Source of the DNA: an uncultured Collinsella sp. | GTDB lineage: Bacteria; Actinomycetota; Coriobacteriia; Coriobacteriales; Coriobacteriaceae | Assembly: GCA_902495525.1 (NCBI GenBank) | Contig: CABUXL010000063.1 | Coordinates: 1 to 9,692, forward strand | Reading direction: 5' to 3' | Length of the DNA stretch: 9,692 nucleotides | Part shown: positions 1 to 6,661 of the stretch, in pieces | Numbering within the stretch: the first letter of the stretch is position 1 | Layout: every line of letters begins with the position of its first letter | The notes under the pieces: model-generated | Seen by the model: only the letters and a program-made list of their open reading frames with translations | What the model was told of the DNA's origin: nothing | Database searches by the model: none | Program-made: the position numbers and the translations under genes

Positions 1-142
1 GCCGTCCTCCGATCTCCCGGGGCCGGCCGATCCGGCCCTCAGGGTATCGGGTTCCCACATTCATCCGTACATGTACGGATGAATGTGGGAGGTGTTCGGA
101 TAAAGTCGATAATCAAGGCCCGTTTCAATCCGACATCGTCGC
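1..142. other. Gene-free left edge of the window
   Basis: I can support no gene here. Some frames stay open for short distances, but none has a ribosome binding site or a recognisable protein. The first 50 bases are very GC-rich, with a small inverted repeat in the GGCCGG/CCGGCC run around 17-38. No T-run follows it, so it is not a convincing terminator. The main content is the 38-bp palindrome listed separately. Confidence 0.5.
53..90. repeat. Perfect 38-bp palindrome
   Basis: Positions 53-71 are the exact reverse complement of 72-90, with no spacer. The centre is GTACATGTAC (67-76). Complementarity stops sharply on both sides (52 against 91 does not pair), so this is not the fold-back end of a longer inverted duplication. 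Neither strand has a T-run after it, so it is not a standard terminator. It lies about 75 bp upstream of the predicted promoter at 143-171. Possible roles are an operator for a dimeric regulator, a cruciform-forming element, or an artefact near a contig edge. Confidence 0.85.
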
Positions 143-171
143 TTGCAATCGACAGGGCGGTTTCGCATAAT
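143..171 (+). promoter_or_regulatory. Predicted sigma-70-type promoter for the 308-1708 gene
   Basis: TTGCAA (143-148) and CATAAT (166-171) are separated by 17 bp; each hexamer differs from the consensus at one or two positions. Transcription would begin near 178-180, giving a leader of about 130 nt before the ATG at 308. No other promoter-like pair of similar quality was seen upstream of the gene. Confidence 0.55.
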
Positions 172-307
172 AGCTTTTAAGCTTCGCGACGGATAACGCA
201 GATGAAACGAACCATATACCGTTGCTTTGGGGCATAGCCCCGCTTCATCTTCTCTCGCGCAGCCAACTGAATGATGCGATTTGGGTGCTGGAAGATGGGG
301 AGAGCTC

Positions 308-1708
308 ATGGCTTCTTCTGATGCAACACAACGAGCAGTCCTTGCCGGACTTTCGTGCGGGATCGGCCTTGCCGCTCCCGTGGTTATGTATGCCGCGACG
401 CTGCCGTTTTCGTCTGTGAACGAGACGGTCGTGGCGGGTGCGGTTCCCTTCGCCGTGGGCGCGGTGGCGGGCGTGGGCATCTATGCCGCCTCGCTGGGTA
501 TCTCCGAGTATCGTGCGCAGCGTGAAGAGCGTCTGTTCCAGCCCGATGCCATGGGCGGTGCCGCCAATCTCAATCAGCATCAAAGCGAGTTCAAGACCGC
601 CTCGATTTCAGCTCAGCAGCAGGATGCGACTCCTTACGCTGCGGCTTCTGATTCTCAGGCTCAGGCGGAGCAGTCTACCTCGGCATTCCTTTCCGGCCTG
701 ACTGGTGCGTTCCAGCGCCGTCATGCCGATGATGGTGTCCCTACCATCGCTCGAGCCGCAGATGCTATGGACGAGGACGAGGCTTGGTCCATGATCGACA
801 GTATGCTTGACGACGATTCGCCGGTGAGCTGCGACCCTGCACACTCGCGCGACGTCTATCAAGTCGCCATCGACGAGCTCACCAACGGCGGGCAGACCGG
901 CTCCTTCAATCGCGACGACATCGCCGCCGCGGCACGCGCCGTGTCTGGCTCCCAGGCCGCCCCTGCGGGCAGCACGGCGGCTTTCGTGGCACTCGTCGCC
1001 AACGCGGCAGCCAATAACGCCTACAGCGCTACCTCGGCGGACGCGAACGCTTCTGCCGACAATTCGTACGTTGATGAAGCCATGGCCGCGGACGAGGAGG
1101 CCGTTGCCGCCCGCCGTGCCGCCGAAAGCTCGCTGTGGGGCGCTCCTGCCCAGCAGCAGGCGGCTGAGGCTGCGCCGTACAATGTAAACCTCGCCAGCAT
1201 GCCTATCATCTCCGGTGCCGCGGATATCGATTTCGATGACCTCGATGAGCCTGCAGCCATCACCGCATCGATTGATGCCCAAGATCGCATCGACACCGGC
1301 GACCTTCCGGATGCCTCACTCGAGGTTGATGTCCCCATGGCCGATTACTCGGGCCACGAGGACATGTGGGCCGCCGCCACCGCGATTCTGGATGAGATTG
1401 ACGAGCCTGCTCCTGTTGCAGCCCCCGCTCCCGTCGCTGCCCCTCAGCCTGCTGCCCCCGCCTATGTCGGCCGTCACAGCGCTGTATTCCCCGAGGATAC
1501 TGCCCGTATCTCGCGCGAGAGCATCGAGCGGGCCGAGGCTATTGCCGCCGGCATTATGGAAAACCGTCGTCACGAGCGCGTCAATCAGATCCTCGAGGAG
1601 GAGATCGAGCGCCTGCAGTCCTCTACCGCCAAGCGTACGGGCCGTGCCTACCTGAGCGTTATCGAGGGCGGTACCGCCAGCTTCGCGCCGCTCCGCGCGG
1701 AGGCATAA
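308..1708 (+). CDS. Two-helix membrane-anchored Ala/Asp/Glu-rich hypothetical protein
   Basis: This is a 466-residue protein with no family I recognise. Two hydrophobic segments near the N terminus (about residues 11-31 and 41-64) should form a membrane hairpin. A long Ala-rich acidic region (about 80-400) follows, low in complexity and probably disordered, with a Pro/Ala-rich stretch near 385-400. The C terminus is a charged helix, about residues 400-450, carrying the basic and acidic runs ENRRHERVNQ and EEEIERL. It ends in a short uncharged tail. I prefer the ATG at 308 over the upstream TTG at 281 because GGGGAG (297-302) sits 5 nt before it. The VanZ-like gene follows 7 bp after the stop, so the two are probably co-transcribed. 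A membrane anchor with an acidic linker suggests a cell-envelope scaffold, but the function is unknown. Confidence 0.8.
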   Translation: MASSDATQRAVLAGLSCGIGLAAPVVMYAATLPFSSVNETVVAGAVPFAVGAVAGVGIYAASLGISEYRAQREERLFQPDAMGGAANLNQHQSEFKTASISAQQQDATPYAAASDSQAQAEQSTSAFLSGLTGAFQRRHADDGVPTIARAADAMDEDEAWSMIDSMLDDDSPVSCDPAHSRDVYQVAIDELTNGGQTGSFNRDDIAAAARAVSGSQAAPAGSTAAFVALVANAAANNAYSATSADANASADNSYVDEAMAADEEAVAARRAAESSLWGAPAQQQAAEAAPYNVNLASMPIISGAADIDFDDLDEPAAITASIDAQDRIDTGDLPDASLEVDVPMADYSGHEDMWAAATAILDEIDEPAPVAAPAPVAAPQPAAPAYVGRHSAVFPEDTARISRESIERAEAIAAGIMENRRHERVNQILEEEIERLQSSTAKRTGRAYLSVIEGGTASFAPLRAEA

Positions 1709-1715
1709 CTTCTGC

Positions 1716-2165
1716 ATGGTTAAGATCAATCGAAAATGGGCGGTCGTGACCTGCCTGATGGCGCTCTTGATCTGGGGCAATTCGCTGGTTCCCGGCTCGG
1801 GGTCGGGCTCGCTGAGCCTAACGGTCATGGAAGCTATCCGCGGTTTCCTGCACAGCGTGGGACTTCCATATGAATGGGTGACCAACTTTGTTGTTCGCAA
1901 GTGCGCGCATTTTACCGAGTATATGGTGCTCGGCATCTTGGCAACGCACGCCTTTGATTTTGAGGGCCGGCGCACCTTTGACGTGCTGCTGCCCACGGCG
2001 GTGTTCCTGCTGCTGATTCCCTCGATCGACGAGACGATTCAGCTCTTTGTGCCGGGACGCGCCGGCATGATCACCGATGTGATGATCGACTGCTGTGGAG
2101 CGGCAACGGGCGTTGTGCTCCGATATCTCTTACGGTCGCTGATGTGCGCTAAAAAGGCCGCCTAG
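1716..2165 (+). CDS. VanZ family membrane protein
   Basis: The 149-residue protein has VanZ-family motifs: RKCAHFTEY at 61-69, DETIQLFVPGR at 105-115 and DVMIDCCGA at 121-129. It has about four hydrophobic segments (near 8-22, 69-80, 88-104 and 122-140), the usual layout and length for the family. VanZ was named for low-level teicoplanin resistance in enterococci. Most genomic VanZ-like proteins have no proven role, and nothing here links this one to a glycopeptide cluster. The start at 1716 has GGAGG (1699-1703) 12 nt upstream, rather far, and translation may be coupled to the preceding gene 7 bp away. The stop codon lies within the left arm of the terminator at 2151-2197. Confidence 0.85.
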   Translation: MVKINRKWAVVTCLMALLIWGNSLVPGSGSGSLSLTVMEAIRGFLHSVGLPYEWVTNFVVRKCAHFTEYMVLGILATHAFDFEGRRTFDVLLPTAVFLLLIPSIDETIQLFVPGRAGMITDVMIDCCGAATGVVLRYLLRSLMCAKKAA

Positions 2166-2197
2166 GACGTATTGTTTGGTCCTAGGCGGCCTTTTTT
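2151..2197. terminator. Strong bidirectional terminator
   Basis: Positions 2151-2168 pair perfectly with 2179-2196 (18 bp) around a 10-nt loop. The stem is flanked by A-run and T-run on opposite sides, so the hairpin works in both directions. It ends the VanZ-like transcript on the plus strand and the ROK kinase transcript on the minus strand. The VanZ stop codon (2163-2165) is inside the stem. Confidence 0.9.
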
Positions 2198-2279
2198 ATT
2201 TGAGGGCTTATATGAGGCGTGGTGGCGTCGTTCCGTAGGTCGGATTTGCCGGGCGCGCCACGCCCTGTGGGTGCGTCTG

Positions 2280-3170
2280 CTACTGAAGCGCCTGTGCGCC
2301 CAGGGCCAGGCAGCCCATAATGCCCTGCTTGCCCTCGAGGCTGTTGTTGACGATGTAGTTATCGATGTCGTTGACCTCGGGCGTGACGATATAGCCGTTG
2401 AGCATCTCGGCGCACTTCTTGCGCGCGAGCGGCACGATGGGGGTGTGGTCGGCCACGCCGCCACCGATGATGATCTTTTGCGGCGCGTAGCACAGCGTGT
2501 AGGTCATGAGCGCCTGTGCCAGATAGCCTGCGAGCAGGTCCATGGCCTCCGGGTCATCGGCCATGTCTCCGGCGCTCTTGCCATCCCAGCGCTTTTTAAC
2601 GCCGGGGCCGGCGATGAGACCCTCGAGGCAATTGTCGTGGAAGGGGCAGGCGCTGTGCTCGCCAATGGTGTCGCGCGGGTCGCGCGTGACCAGGATGTGG
2701 CCGGCCTCGGGATGCATCATGCCGTGTACGAGCTTACCGCCCGAGAGCACGCCGGCGCCCACGCCGGTGCCGATGGTCAGATACACAACGTCAGTGAGGC
2801 CCTGGGCGCAACCAAAGGTGACCTCGCCCAGGCAGGCGACGTTGACGTCGGTGTCGTAGCCGCAGGGGATATTGAGCTCGTTTTGGATAGTGCCCAGCAG
2901 GTCAAAGTAGCGCCATGCCGTTTTGGGCGTCTCCAGGATCTTGCCGTATTGGGGCGAGGCAGGGTTGACTGCGGTGGGGCCAAAGGCGCCGATGCCCAGC
3001 GCGGCGATGCCCTTGTCGGCAAACCATGCATTGACGGCCTCAACGGTCTCCTGCGGGGTCGTGGTCGCGATCTGCTCACGCTCCAGGACCGTACCGTCTG
3101 CATAGCCCGTGGCGCAGACCATCTTGGTGCCGCCGGCCTCGAGCGCTCCGATAAGCTGCTGTTCTGCCAT
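2280..3170 (-). CDS. ROK family sugar kinase, fructokinase type
   Basis: This 296-residue protein should phosphorylate a hexose in the cytoplasm with ATP, most likely fructose to fructose 6-phosphate. Visible ROK features are the phosphate-binding GGTK at 13-16, the catalytic Asp108 in the TDVN motif, and the glycine-rich TIGTGVGAG at 132-140. The zinc-site residues His158, Cys175, His178 and Cys181 lie in a CPFHDNCLEG context, as in bacterial fructokinases of the ScrK/GmuE type. Another glycine-rich motif (IIIGGGVA) is at 233-240. Length matches the family. On the minus strand GAGAGAGG lies about 6 nt before the ATG. Substrate assignment rests on the zinc motif and its surroundings; other ROK hexokinases share much of this. 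No sugar transporter is adjacent. Confidence 0.9.
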   Translation of the reverse strand: MAEQQLIGALEAGGTKMVCATGYADGTVLEREQIATTTPQETVEAVNAWFADKGIAALGIGAFGPTAVNPASPQYGKILETPKTAWRYFDLLGTIQNELNIPCGYDTDVNVACLGEVTFGCAQGLTDVVYLTIGTGVGAGVLSGGKLVHGMMHPEAGHILVTRDPRDTIGEHSACPFHDNCLEGLIAGPGVKKRWDGKSAGDMADDPEAMDLLAGYLAQALMTYTLCYAPQKIIIGGGVADHTPIVPLARKKCAEMLNGYIVTPEVNDIDNYIVNNSLEGKQGIMGCLALGAQALQ

Positions 3171-3208
3171 AGTATTCCTCTCTCTGGGACGAGTTGCTCC
3201 GTGACTAA

Positions 3209-3236
3209 AGTATAGGGCTCTAAACCATTTAAGAAA
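3209..3236 (-). promoter_or_regulatory. Possible promoter for the ROK kinase gene
   Basis: Read on the minus strand, TATACT (3209-3214) forms a good -10. With a 16-bp spacer the -35 is TTTCTT (3231-3236), which is weak. The position is sensible, just past the aminotransferase terminator and about 40 bp before the kinase start. The poor -35 keeps confidence low. Confidence 0.35.
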
Positions 3237-3243
3237 GCGCTAT

Positions 3244-3286
3244 AAAAAGAAGCCTCGCAACGTGGCGGGCGGTGCGGGGCTTCTTT
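3244..3286 (-). terminator. Terminator of the aminotransferase gene
   Basis: On the minus strand AAGAAGCC (3278-3285) pairs with GGCTTCTT (3247-3254). After one mismatch a further 4-bp CGCA/TGCG stem follows around a GC-rich loop. The distal arm runs into TTTTT (3244-3248). It lies 26 bp past the aminotransferase stop and separates that gene from the downstream kinase. Confidence 0.8.
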
Positions 3287-3311
3287 GGTTGCTTTAGTTG
3301 CCGGGCCGTCC

Positions 3312-4493
3312 TTACCCGCGCGGCTTGATTTTATCACGTAGCGACTTGAGGTTCTCCAGTGCCGCGTTAAGCGTCTCGTCCCGCTTGGCAAAGTGGAAAC
3401 GAATCAGATGGTTGACGGGCTCGCGGAAGAAGCTCGAGCCGGGCACGGCGCCCACGCCCACCTTGGATGCGAGGTCCTCGCAGAATTCGAGGTCGCTGTC
3501 ATAGCCAAACTCAGAGATGTCCATCATGACGTAGTAGGCGCCCTGCGGCACGTTATGCTCAAGACCGATGCTATCGAGCCCCTGGCAGAACAGGTCGCGT
3601 TTGGCGGTGTAGAGGTCGAGGACCTCATCGTAATAGCTGTCGTCGAAGTTGAGGGCGGTGACAACGGCTTCCTGCAGGGGAGCGGCGGCACCCACGGTGA
3701 GAAAGTCGTGGACCTTCTTGATGCGCTCGGTGATCTGGGCCGGGGCGATGGTGTAGCCCAGACGCCAGCCGGTGATGGAGTACGTCTTAGACAGCGAGCT
3801 GCAGCTGATGGTTCGCTCGAACATGCCGGGCAGCGTGGCCATGTAGACGTGCTCATGGGGCGCGTAGACGATGTGCTCGTAGACTTCGTCGGTGATGCAG
3901 TACGCGTCGTACTTTTTGCACAGGTCGGCGATAAAGGTGAGCTCTTCGCGCGTAAAGACCTTGCCGCAGGGGTTGGAAGGGTTGCACAGGACGATGGCCT
4001 TGGGGTCGTTGTCGCGGAAGGCAGCCTCGAGCGCCTCGCGGTCAAAGTCGAATGTGGGCGGGTTGAGCGGCACATAGATGGGCTCGGCACCCGAGAGAAT
4101 GGTGTCAGCGCCGTAGTTCTCGTAGAACGGCGAGAAGATGACGACCTTGTCTCCGGGGTTCGTAACCGTCATCATGGCGGCCATCATGGCCTCGGTGGAG
4201 CCGCAGGTGACCACGATATTCTGGTTGGGGTCGATCGGCATGCCCATAAAGTGCTCCTGTTTGGCGGCGAGCGCCTCGCGCATGGCCTGGGAGCCCCAGG
4301 TAATGGAGTACTGGTGGTAGAGCGGCTTGGGGTCGGCGGCGATGGTGCTCAGGCTGTTGAGCAGCTGCGCCGGAGGATCGAAGTCGGGGAAGCCCTGCGA
4401 GAGATTGACGGCATCGTACTTATTGGAGATGCGTGTCATGCGGCGGATGACCGAATCGGTAAATGTTGCCGTGCGGTTGGAGAGTTCTTTCAT
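3312..4493 (-). CDS. Class I/II pyridoxal-phosphate aminotransferase
   Basis: This 393-residue cytoplasmic enzyme should transfer an amino group between an amino acid and a 2-oxo acid. The PLP lysine is Lys236 within SLSKTYSITGWRLGY. NPSNPCGK at 171-178 carries the cofactor-binding Asn174, DEVYEH at 202-207 carries the Asp and Tyr that contact PLP, and Arg365 (HLIRFHF) fits the substrate-carboxylate arginine. GSTEAMMAA near 98-106 matches the phosphate-binding segment. The overall style resembles the aspartate, kynurenine and methionine aminotransferase group, but exact substrates cannot be read from sequence. The start is supported by AAAGGA 5 nt upstream on the minus strand. The gene diverges from the tRNA cluster and has its own downstream terminator. 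Confidence 0.92.
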   Translation of the reverse strand: MKELSNRTATFTDSVIRRMTRISNKYDAVNLSQGFPDFDPPAQLLNSLSTIAADPKPLYHQYSITWGSQAMREALAAKQEHFMGMPIDPNQNIVVTCGSTEAMMAAMMTVTNPGDKVVIFSPFYENYGADTILSGAEPIYVPLNPPTFDFDREALEAAFRDNDPKAIVLCNPSNPCGKVFTREELTFIADLCKKYDAYCITDEVYEHIVYAPHEHVYMATLPGMFERTISCSSLSKTYSITGWRLGYTIAPAQITERIKKVHDFLTVGAAAPLQEAVVTALNFDDSYYDEVLDLYTAKRDLFCQGLDSIGLEHNVPQGAYYVMMDISEFGYDSDLEFCEDLASKVGVGAVPGSSFFREPVNHLIRFHFAKRDETLNAALENLKSLRDKIKPRG

Positions 4494-4603
4494 GCCGGTC
4501 CTTTCGAGGATTTGCAGTGGGGCAAGTTTACTCCTATGGAACCGGTGGGAATTGCTCGAAACGCGCTCGAAAAACTCTTTTCAAAATTCTTGAAAATTGG
4601 GGC

Positions 4604-4632
4604 TTGCATCGCGTGGCGTTCCTTGCAATAAT
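4604..4632 (+). promoter_or_regulatory. Promoter of the tRNA cluster
   Basis: TTGCAT (4604-4609) and AATAAT (4627-4632) are 17 bp apart, about 27 bp before the mature 5' end of tRNA-His. This is a typical arrangement for a strong stable-RNA promoter. All three tRNAs can be read from it. Confidence 0.6.
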
Positions 4633-4659
4633 AGTCGAGCGCGAAGCGCACAGGACACG

Positions 4660-4736
4660 GTGGGTGTAGCTCAGTTGGCTAGAGCGACGGGTTGTGGTCC
4701 CGTAGGTCGAGGGTTCGAGTCCCTTTACCCACCCCA
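4660..4736 (+). tRNA. tRNA-His (anticodon GTG)
   Basis: A full cloverleaf can be drawn, with anticodon GTG at 4694-4696. The 7-bp acceptor stem (4660-4666 with 4726-4732) includes one G-U pair, and the discriminator base is C4733. G4659 provides the extra -1 G, pairing with C73, that marks histidine tRNAs. CCA is encoded (4734-4736). It is first in a three-tRNA cluster. Confidence 0.95.
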
Positions 4737-4758
4737 GTTCTTGCTTCGTGTTGATATC

Positions 4759-4834
4759 GGGTCGTTAGCTCAGTTGGTAGAGCAGGGGACTCTTAATCCC
4801 AAGGTCCAGGGTTCGAACCCCTGACGGCCCACCA
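4759..4834 (+). tRNA. tRNA-Lys (anticodon CTT), copy 1
   Basis: The cloverleaf is complete, with anticodon CTT at 4792-4794, the T loop TTCGAAC and encoded CCA (4832-4834). It is identical to copy 2, 119 bp downstream, except at one T-loop base. The gap to tRNA-His is 22 bp. Confidence 0.95.
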
Positions 4835-4847
4835 CACGATATCTCCT

Positions 4848-4873
4848 CTAAAGTCCGCCATAACGGACTTTAG
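4848..4873 (+). other. Hairpin between the two tRNA-Lys genes
   Basis: CTAAAGTCCG (4848-4857) pairs perfectly with CGGACTTTAG (4864-4873) around a 6-nt loop. Only a short CTTT follows, so it is at best a weak terminator. It could instead guide processing of the tRNA precursor. Confidence 0.6.
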
Positions 4874-4877
4874 CTTT

Positions 4878-4953
4878 GGGTCGTTAGCTCAGTTGGTAGA
4901 GCAGGGGACTCTTAATCCCAAGGTCCAGGGTTCGACCCCCTGACGGCCCACCA
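4878..4953 (+). tRNA. tRNA-Lys (anticodon CTT), copy 2, beside the integrated element
   Basis: Anticodon CTT is at 4911-4913 and CCA is encoded (4951-4953). It differs from copy 1 only at T-loop position 59, where A becomes C (loop TTCGACC), a change that should keep the tRNA functional. It is the last tRNA before the integrase region and so the most likely integration target. Tyrosine integrases commonly use tRNA 3' halves, and the single difference lies in that half. Confidence 0.93.
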
Positions 4954-4963
4954 AAGAACATGC

Positions 4964-4992
4964 AGGTCAGCGCTTCGGCGCTGGCCTTTTTT
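4964..4992 (+). terminator. Terminator of the tRNA cluster
   Basis: AGGTCAGCGC (4964-4973) pairs with GCGCTGGCCT (4978-4987) around a TTCG tetraloop, with one G-U pair. TTTTTT (4987-4992) follows at once. It lies 10 bp after the last tRNA CCA. Confidence 0.92.
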
Positions 4993-5039
4993 GTTTACCG
5001 AGAAGCCAAATCATAACCGCCCGTTACCGTTCGCGTTTT

Positions 5040-5076
5040 ACGCCCCCTGCCGTTTATGCGCGGCAGGGGGCGTTTT
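5040..5076 (+). terminator. Second GC-rich hairpin with T-run, between tRNA-Lys and integrase
   Basis: Positions 5040-5052 pair perfectly with 5061-5073 (13 bp, core CGCCCCCTGCCG) around an 8-nt loop, followed by TTTT on the plus strand. In the minus direction only a poor T-tract follows, so it is a plus-oriented terminator or back-up to the one at 4964-4992. It lies 38 bp from the integrase stop, in the zone where the chromosome/element junction is expected. Confidence 0.6.
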
Positions 5077-5113
5077 ATGCATTTAGCAGGTAATGGACCT
5101 AGGGAACGCCATT

Positions 5114-6352
5114 TTAGAGCGTCTCGGCGCTGCGACCGGTGCCATTAAAACCGCCGTCCGCGCCGCCGCCCTCGACGATCTGCAGGGCGCGCCCGACCTG
5201 CCTGGCGGCCTTCTCGCGCTCCGCCAGACCCGGTTTGATGTAATGGCGGTAATCTGTCCCCAGGTCCGTATGGCCGTGCAGGTCCATGATGCTCAGGGGG
5301 TCGACCTCGGTCGCCGCCATGATAGTCTCGGACGTGTGGCGCAGGGCCTTGGGCGGGATATACCGCAGGTCATGGCGTGCGCACATGCGCCGCCAGGCGC
5401 GCACGAGGTTGTCGCCGCGCATGTTCACGATCCGCTGGCCGCTCCACTCGCGAACCTGCTCCGTAACCGAAGTGCCGCCCTCGACGGTTATGGACGGGCG
5501 CAGCTCGTCCATGATCTGGTGCAGGCGCTCGCGGCCCGCCAATAAAACCGGCACGGTGCGCACGGAATGGGCGTTCTTGGTCTCCTTCACGCCGTCCTCG
5601 TCCGTGTACGCGCGGCAGACCTCGATGTACTCCGATACCGTCGGCTGGCCCGTGGCGAAGTCGTAGGTCGTGGTGACCTTGAGGTCGCACGGGCGCACGG
5701 CAAGCGCCTCCTCCTTGCGCAGCCCGCTGAGCCCCAAGATCAGGTAGGCGTTCATGACCAGGTCCGCGCGGTCGTCGCTGGCGGCGAGCTTGCGCAGCGC
5801 CTCGGCGGCCTCGGGGATGCTCCACGGCTCCACGGGCGCCTGCTTAGCCTTGGGCGCGATGACGCGGCGGCGGAAGGGCTCAACCGTCACCCAGCCGTCG
5901 TCGAAGGCGCGGCGCATGACGGCGCGCAGCGTGGTCTTGGTCTTGGCCGGCGCGCCCGAGCGCTCGATGCAGCTGCGCATCATGTCGTGCGTTATCTCGG
6001 AGATGTCGATGCTCCCCAGGACGGGGGAGATGTAGTTGCACATCTGCCCGTCGTACTCGCGCAGGCTCGCCTTTGAGCGCGGCTTGCCGCGGTTGCTGGG
6101 GGAGTCGCGGAACACGCCCCAGTAGTACATATCAAGCGTCACACCCGCGTGCGCCGCCTGGGACACGCCCAGCTCCTGCGCGAGCTGGGCGATGGCGATG
6201 TCGGCCTCGGTCTCGGTGCCGTATACGGTGCGCGACACGCGCCGTACGTGGCCGTCCGCGCGGAAGCCTGCCTGCACGCGGATCACCCACTTGCCTGGCG
6301 CCACCTCGCGCTTCGACCCGAGTTTTGACCTGGAACTGTCGTTGGTTGCCAT
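5114..6352 (-). CDS. int: Tyrosine-type site-specific integrase
   Basis: This 412-residue recombinase should catalyse integration and excision of the element. The N-terminal part (about 1-65) resembles the arm-binding domain of phage integrases, with GKWVIRV and TETEADIA. A SAM-like core-binding domain spans about 70-160 and the catalytic domain about 175-390. Catalytic residues are Arg212 (LSGLRKEEA), Lys259, the box II Arg338, His361 (LHGHT) and the nucleophile Tyr368 (DYRHY). Box II reads KALRHT, with Lys335 where His is more usual. I chose the ATG at 6352, preceded by GGCAGGA about 7 nt upstream; the longer form from 6409 would run through the hairpin at 6391-6424. It reads toward tRNA-Lys copy 2, as expected for a tRNA-targeted element. 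Whether the element is phage or conjugative cannot be told from this gene alone. Confidence 0.93.
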   Translation of the reverse strand: MATNDSSRSKLGSKREVAPGKWVIRVQAGFRADGHVRRVSRTVYGTETEADIAIAQLAQELGVSQAAHAGVTLDMYYWGVFRDSPSNRGKPRSKASLREYDGQMCNYISPVLGSIDISEITHDMMRSCIERSGAPAKTKTTLRAVMRRAFDDGWVTVEPFRRRVIAPKAKQAPVEPWSIPEAAEALRKLAASDDRADLVMNAYLILGLSGLRKEEALAVRPCDLKVTTTYDFATGQPTVSEYIEVCRAYTDEDGVKETKNAHSVRTVPVLLAGRERLHQIMDELRPSITVEGGTSVTEQVREWSGQRIVNMRGDNLVRAWRRMCARHDLRYIPPKALRHTSETIMAATEVDPLSIMDLHGHTDLGTDYRHYIKPGLAEREKAARQVGRALQIVEGGGADGGFNGTGRSAETL

Positions 6353-6435
6353 ATAATGGTCCTGCCTTTCCCTTTTTGCCGGAGGGCACGCCCCGTGCGG
6401 ATCCGCCAAGATCGCCGCACGGGGTTTCTTTATTT
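6352..6435 (+). ncRNA. Possible short antisense RNA over the integrase leader
   Basis: A perfect TATAAT (6352-6357) is followed about 35 bp later by a terminator-like hairpin. CCCCGTGCGG (6391-6400) pairs with CCGCACGGGG (6415-6424), then a T-rich run begins at 6425. No plus-strand gene ends here, so the terminator would otherwise be orphaned. A transcript from about 6364 to 6430 would be antisense to the integrase mRNA leader and the edge of its ribosome binding site. The weakness is the -35: the nearest good hexamer, TTGACC (6325-6330), is 21 bp away. The same hairpin would also form in the integrase leader. Confidence 0.3.
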
Positions 6436-6458
6436 CAGTAGCAGTCGTTGCGCTTTCT

Positions 6459-6652
6459 ACAACAACTTAATCAGCCGCTTTCCTATTTTGCTGGTGTCAG
6501 CAAAATAGGAAACAACTGGTGTTTTGGTGCGTGCACGCACCCGTTTTGGTTTTTCCGGAAAAACCGAATAAACCTAGCCGCGCCGCGGGTCATAGCCATC
6601 CATTTTCGTGACGTCGCGAAAATGGGAAACAACTGGCGATTCGATCGTTTCG
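6459..6652. repeat. Cluster of inverted repeats with a 12-bp direct repeat
   Basis: This fills most of the gene-free stretch between the integrase start and the next gene. From left to right it holds a 15-bp perfect inverted repeat with a 4-nt loop (6479-6493 with 6498-6512) and the palindrome GGTGCGTGCACGCACC (6526-6541). Next are the palindrome GGTTTTTCCGGAAAAACC (6548-6565) and a short CCGCG/CGCGG repeat (6578-6588). Last is a near-perfect inverted repeat at 6600-6625. GGAAACAACTGG occurs at 6508-6519 and again at 6625-6636, each time at the right arm of an AAAAT-containing inverted repeat. The core AACAACT also occurs at 6461-6467. No hairpin has a proper T-run. Possible roles are recombinase or regulator binding sites, or a structured RNA. 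Confidence 0.75.
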
Positions 6653-6661
6653 CGCAATCTG

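Noticed and set aside
281..307. Upstream TTG start for the first gene
   Set aside because: The ATG at 308 has a well-spaced GGGGAG; the TTG has none.
1716..2165. Glycopeptide resistance gene
   Set aside because: A VanZ-like protein alone, without VanHAX or VanRS neighbours, does not support resistance.
2172..4631. Two long plus-strand frames (2172-3215 and 3393-4631)
   Set aside because: They are shadows of the ROK kinase and the aminotransferase, which have clear family motifs on the minus strand.
4597..4824. Short plus-strand frame through the tRNA cluster
   Set aside because: It reads across tRNA-His and tRNA-Lys sequences and is not a protein gene.
6353..6409. Longer integrase start at 6409
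   Set aside because: The extra 19 residues would be encoded across the hairpin at 6391-6424 and lack family similarity; the ATG at 6352 has a ribosome binding site.
6459..6652. CRISPR array
   Set aside because: There are only two full copies of a 12-mer with irregular spacing and no cas genes; the structure is inverted, not a regular direct-repeat series.
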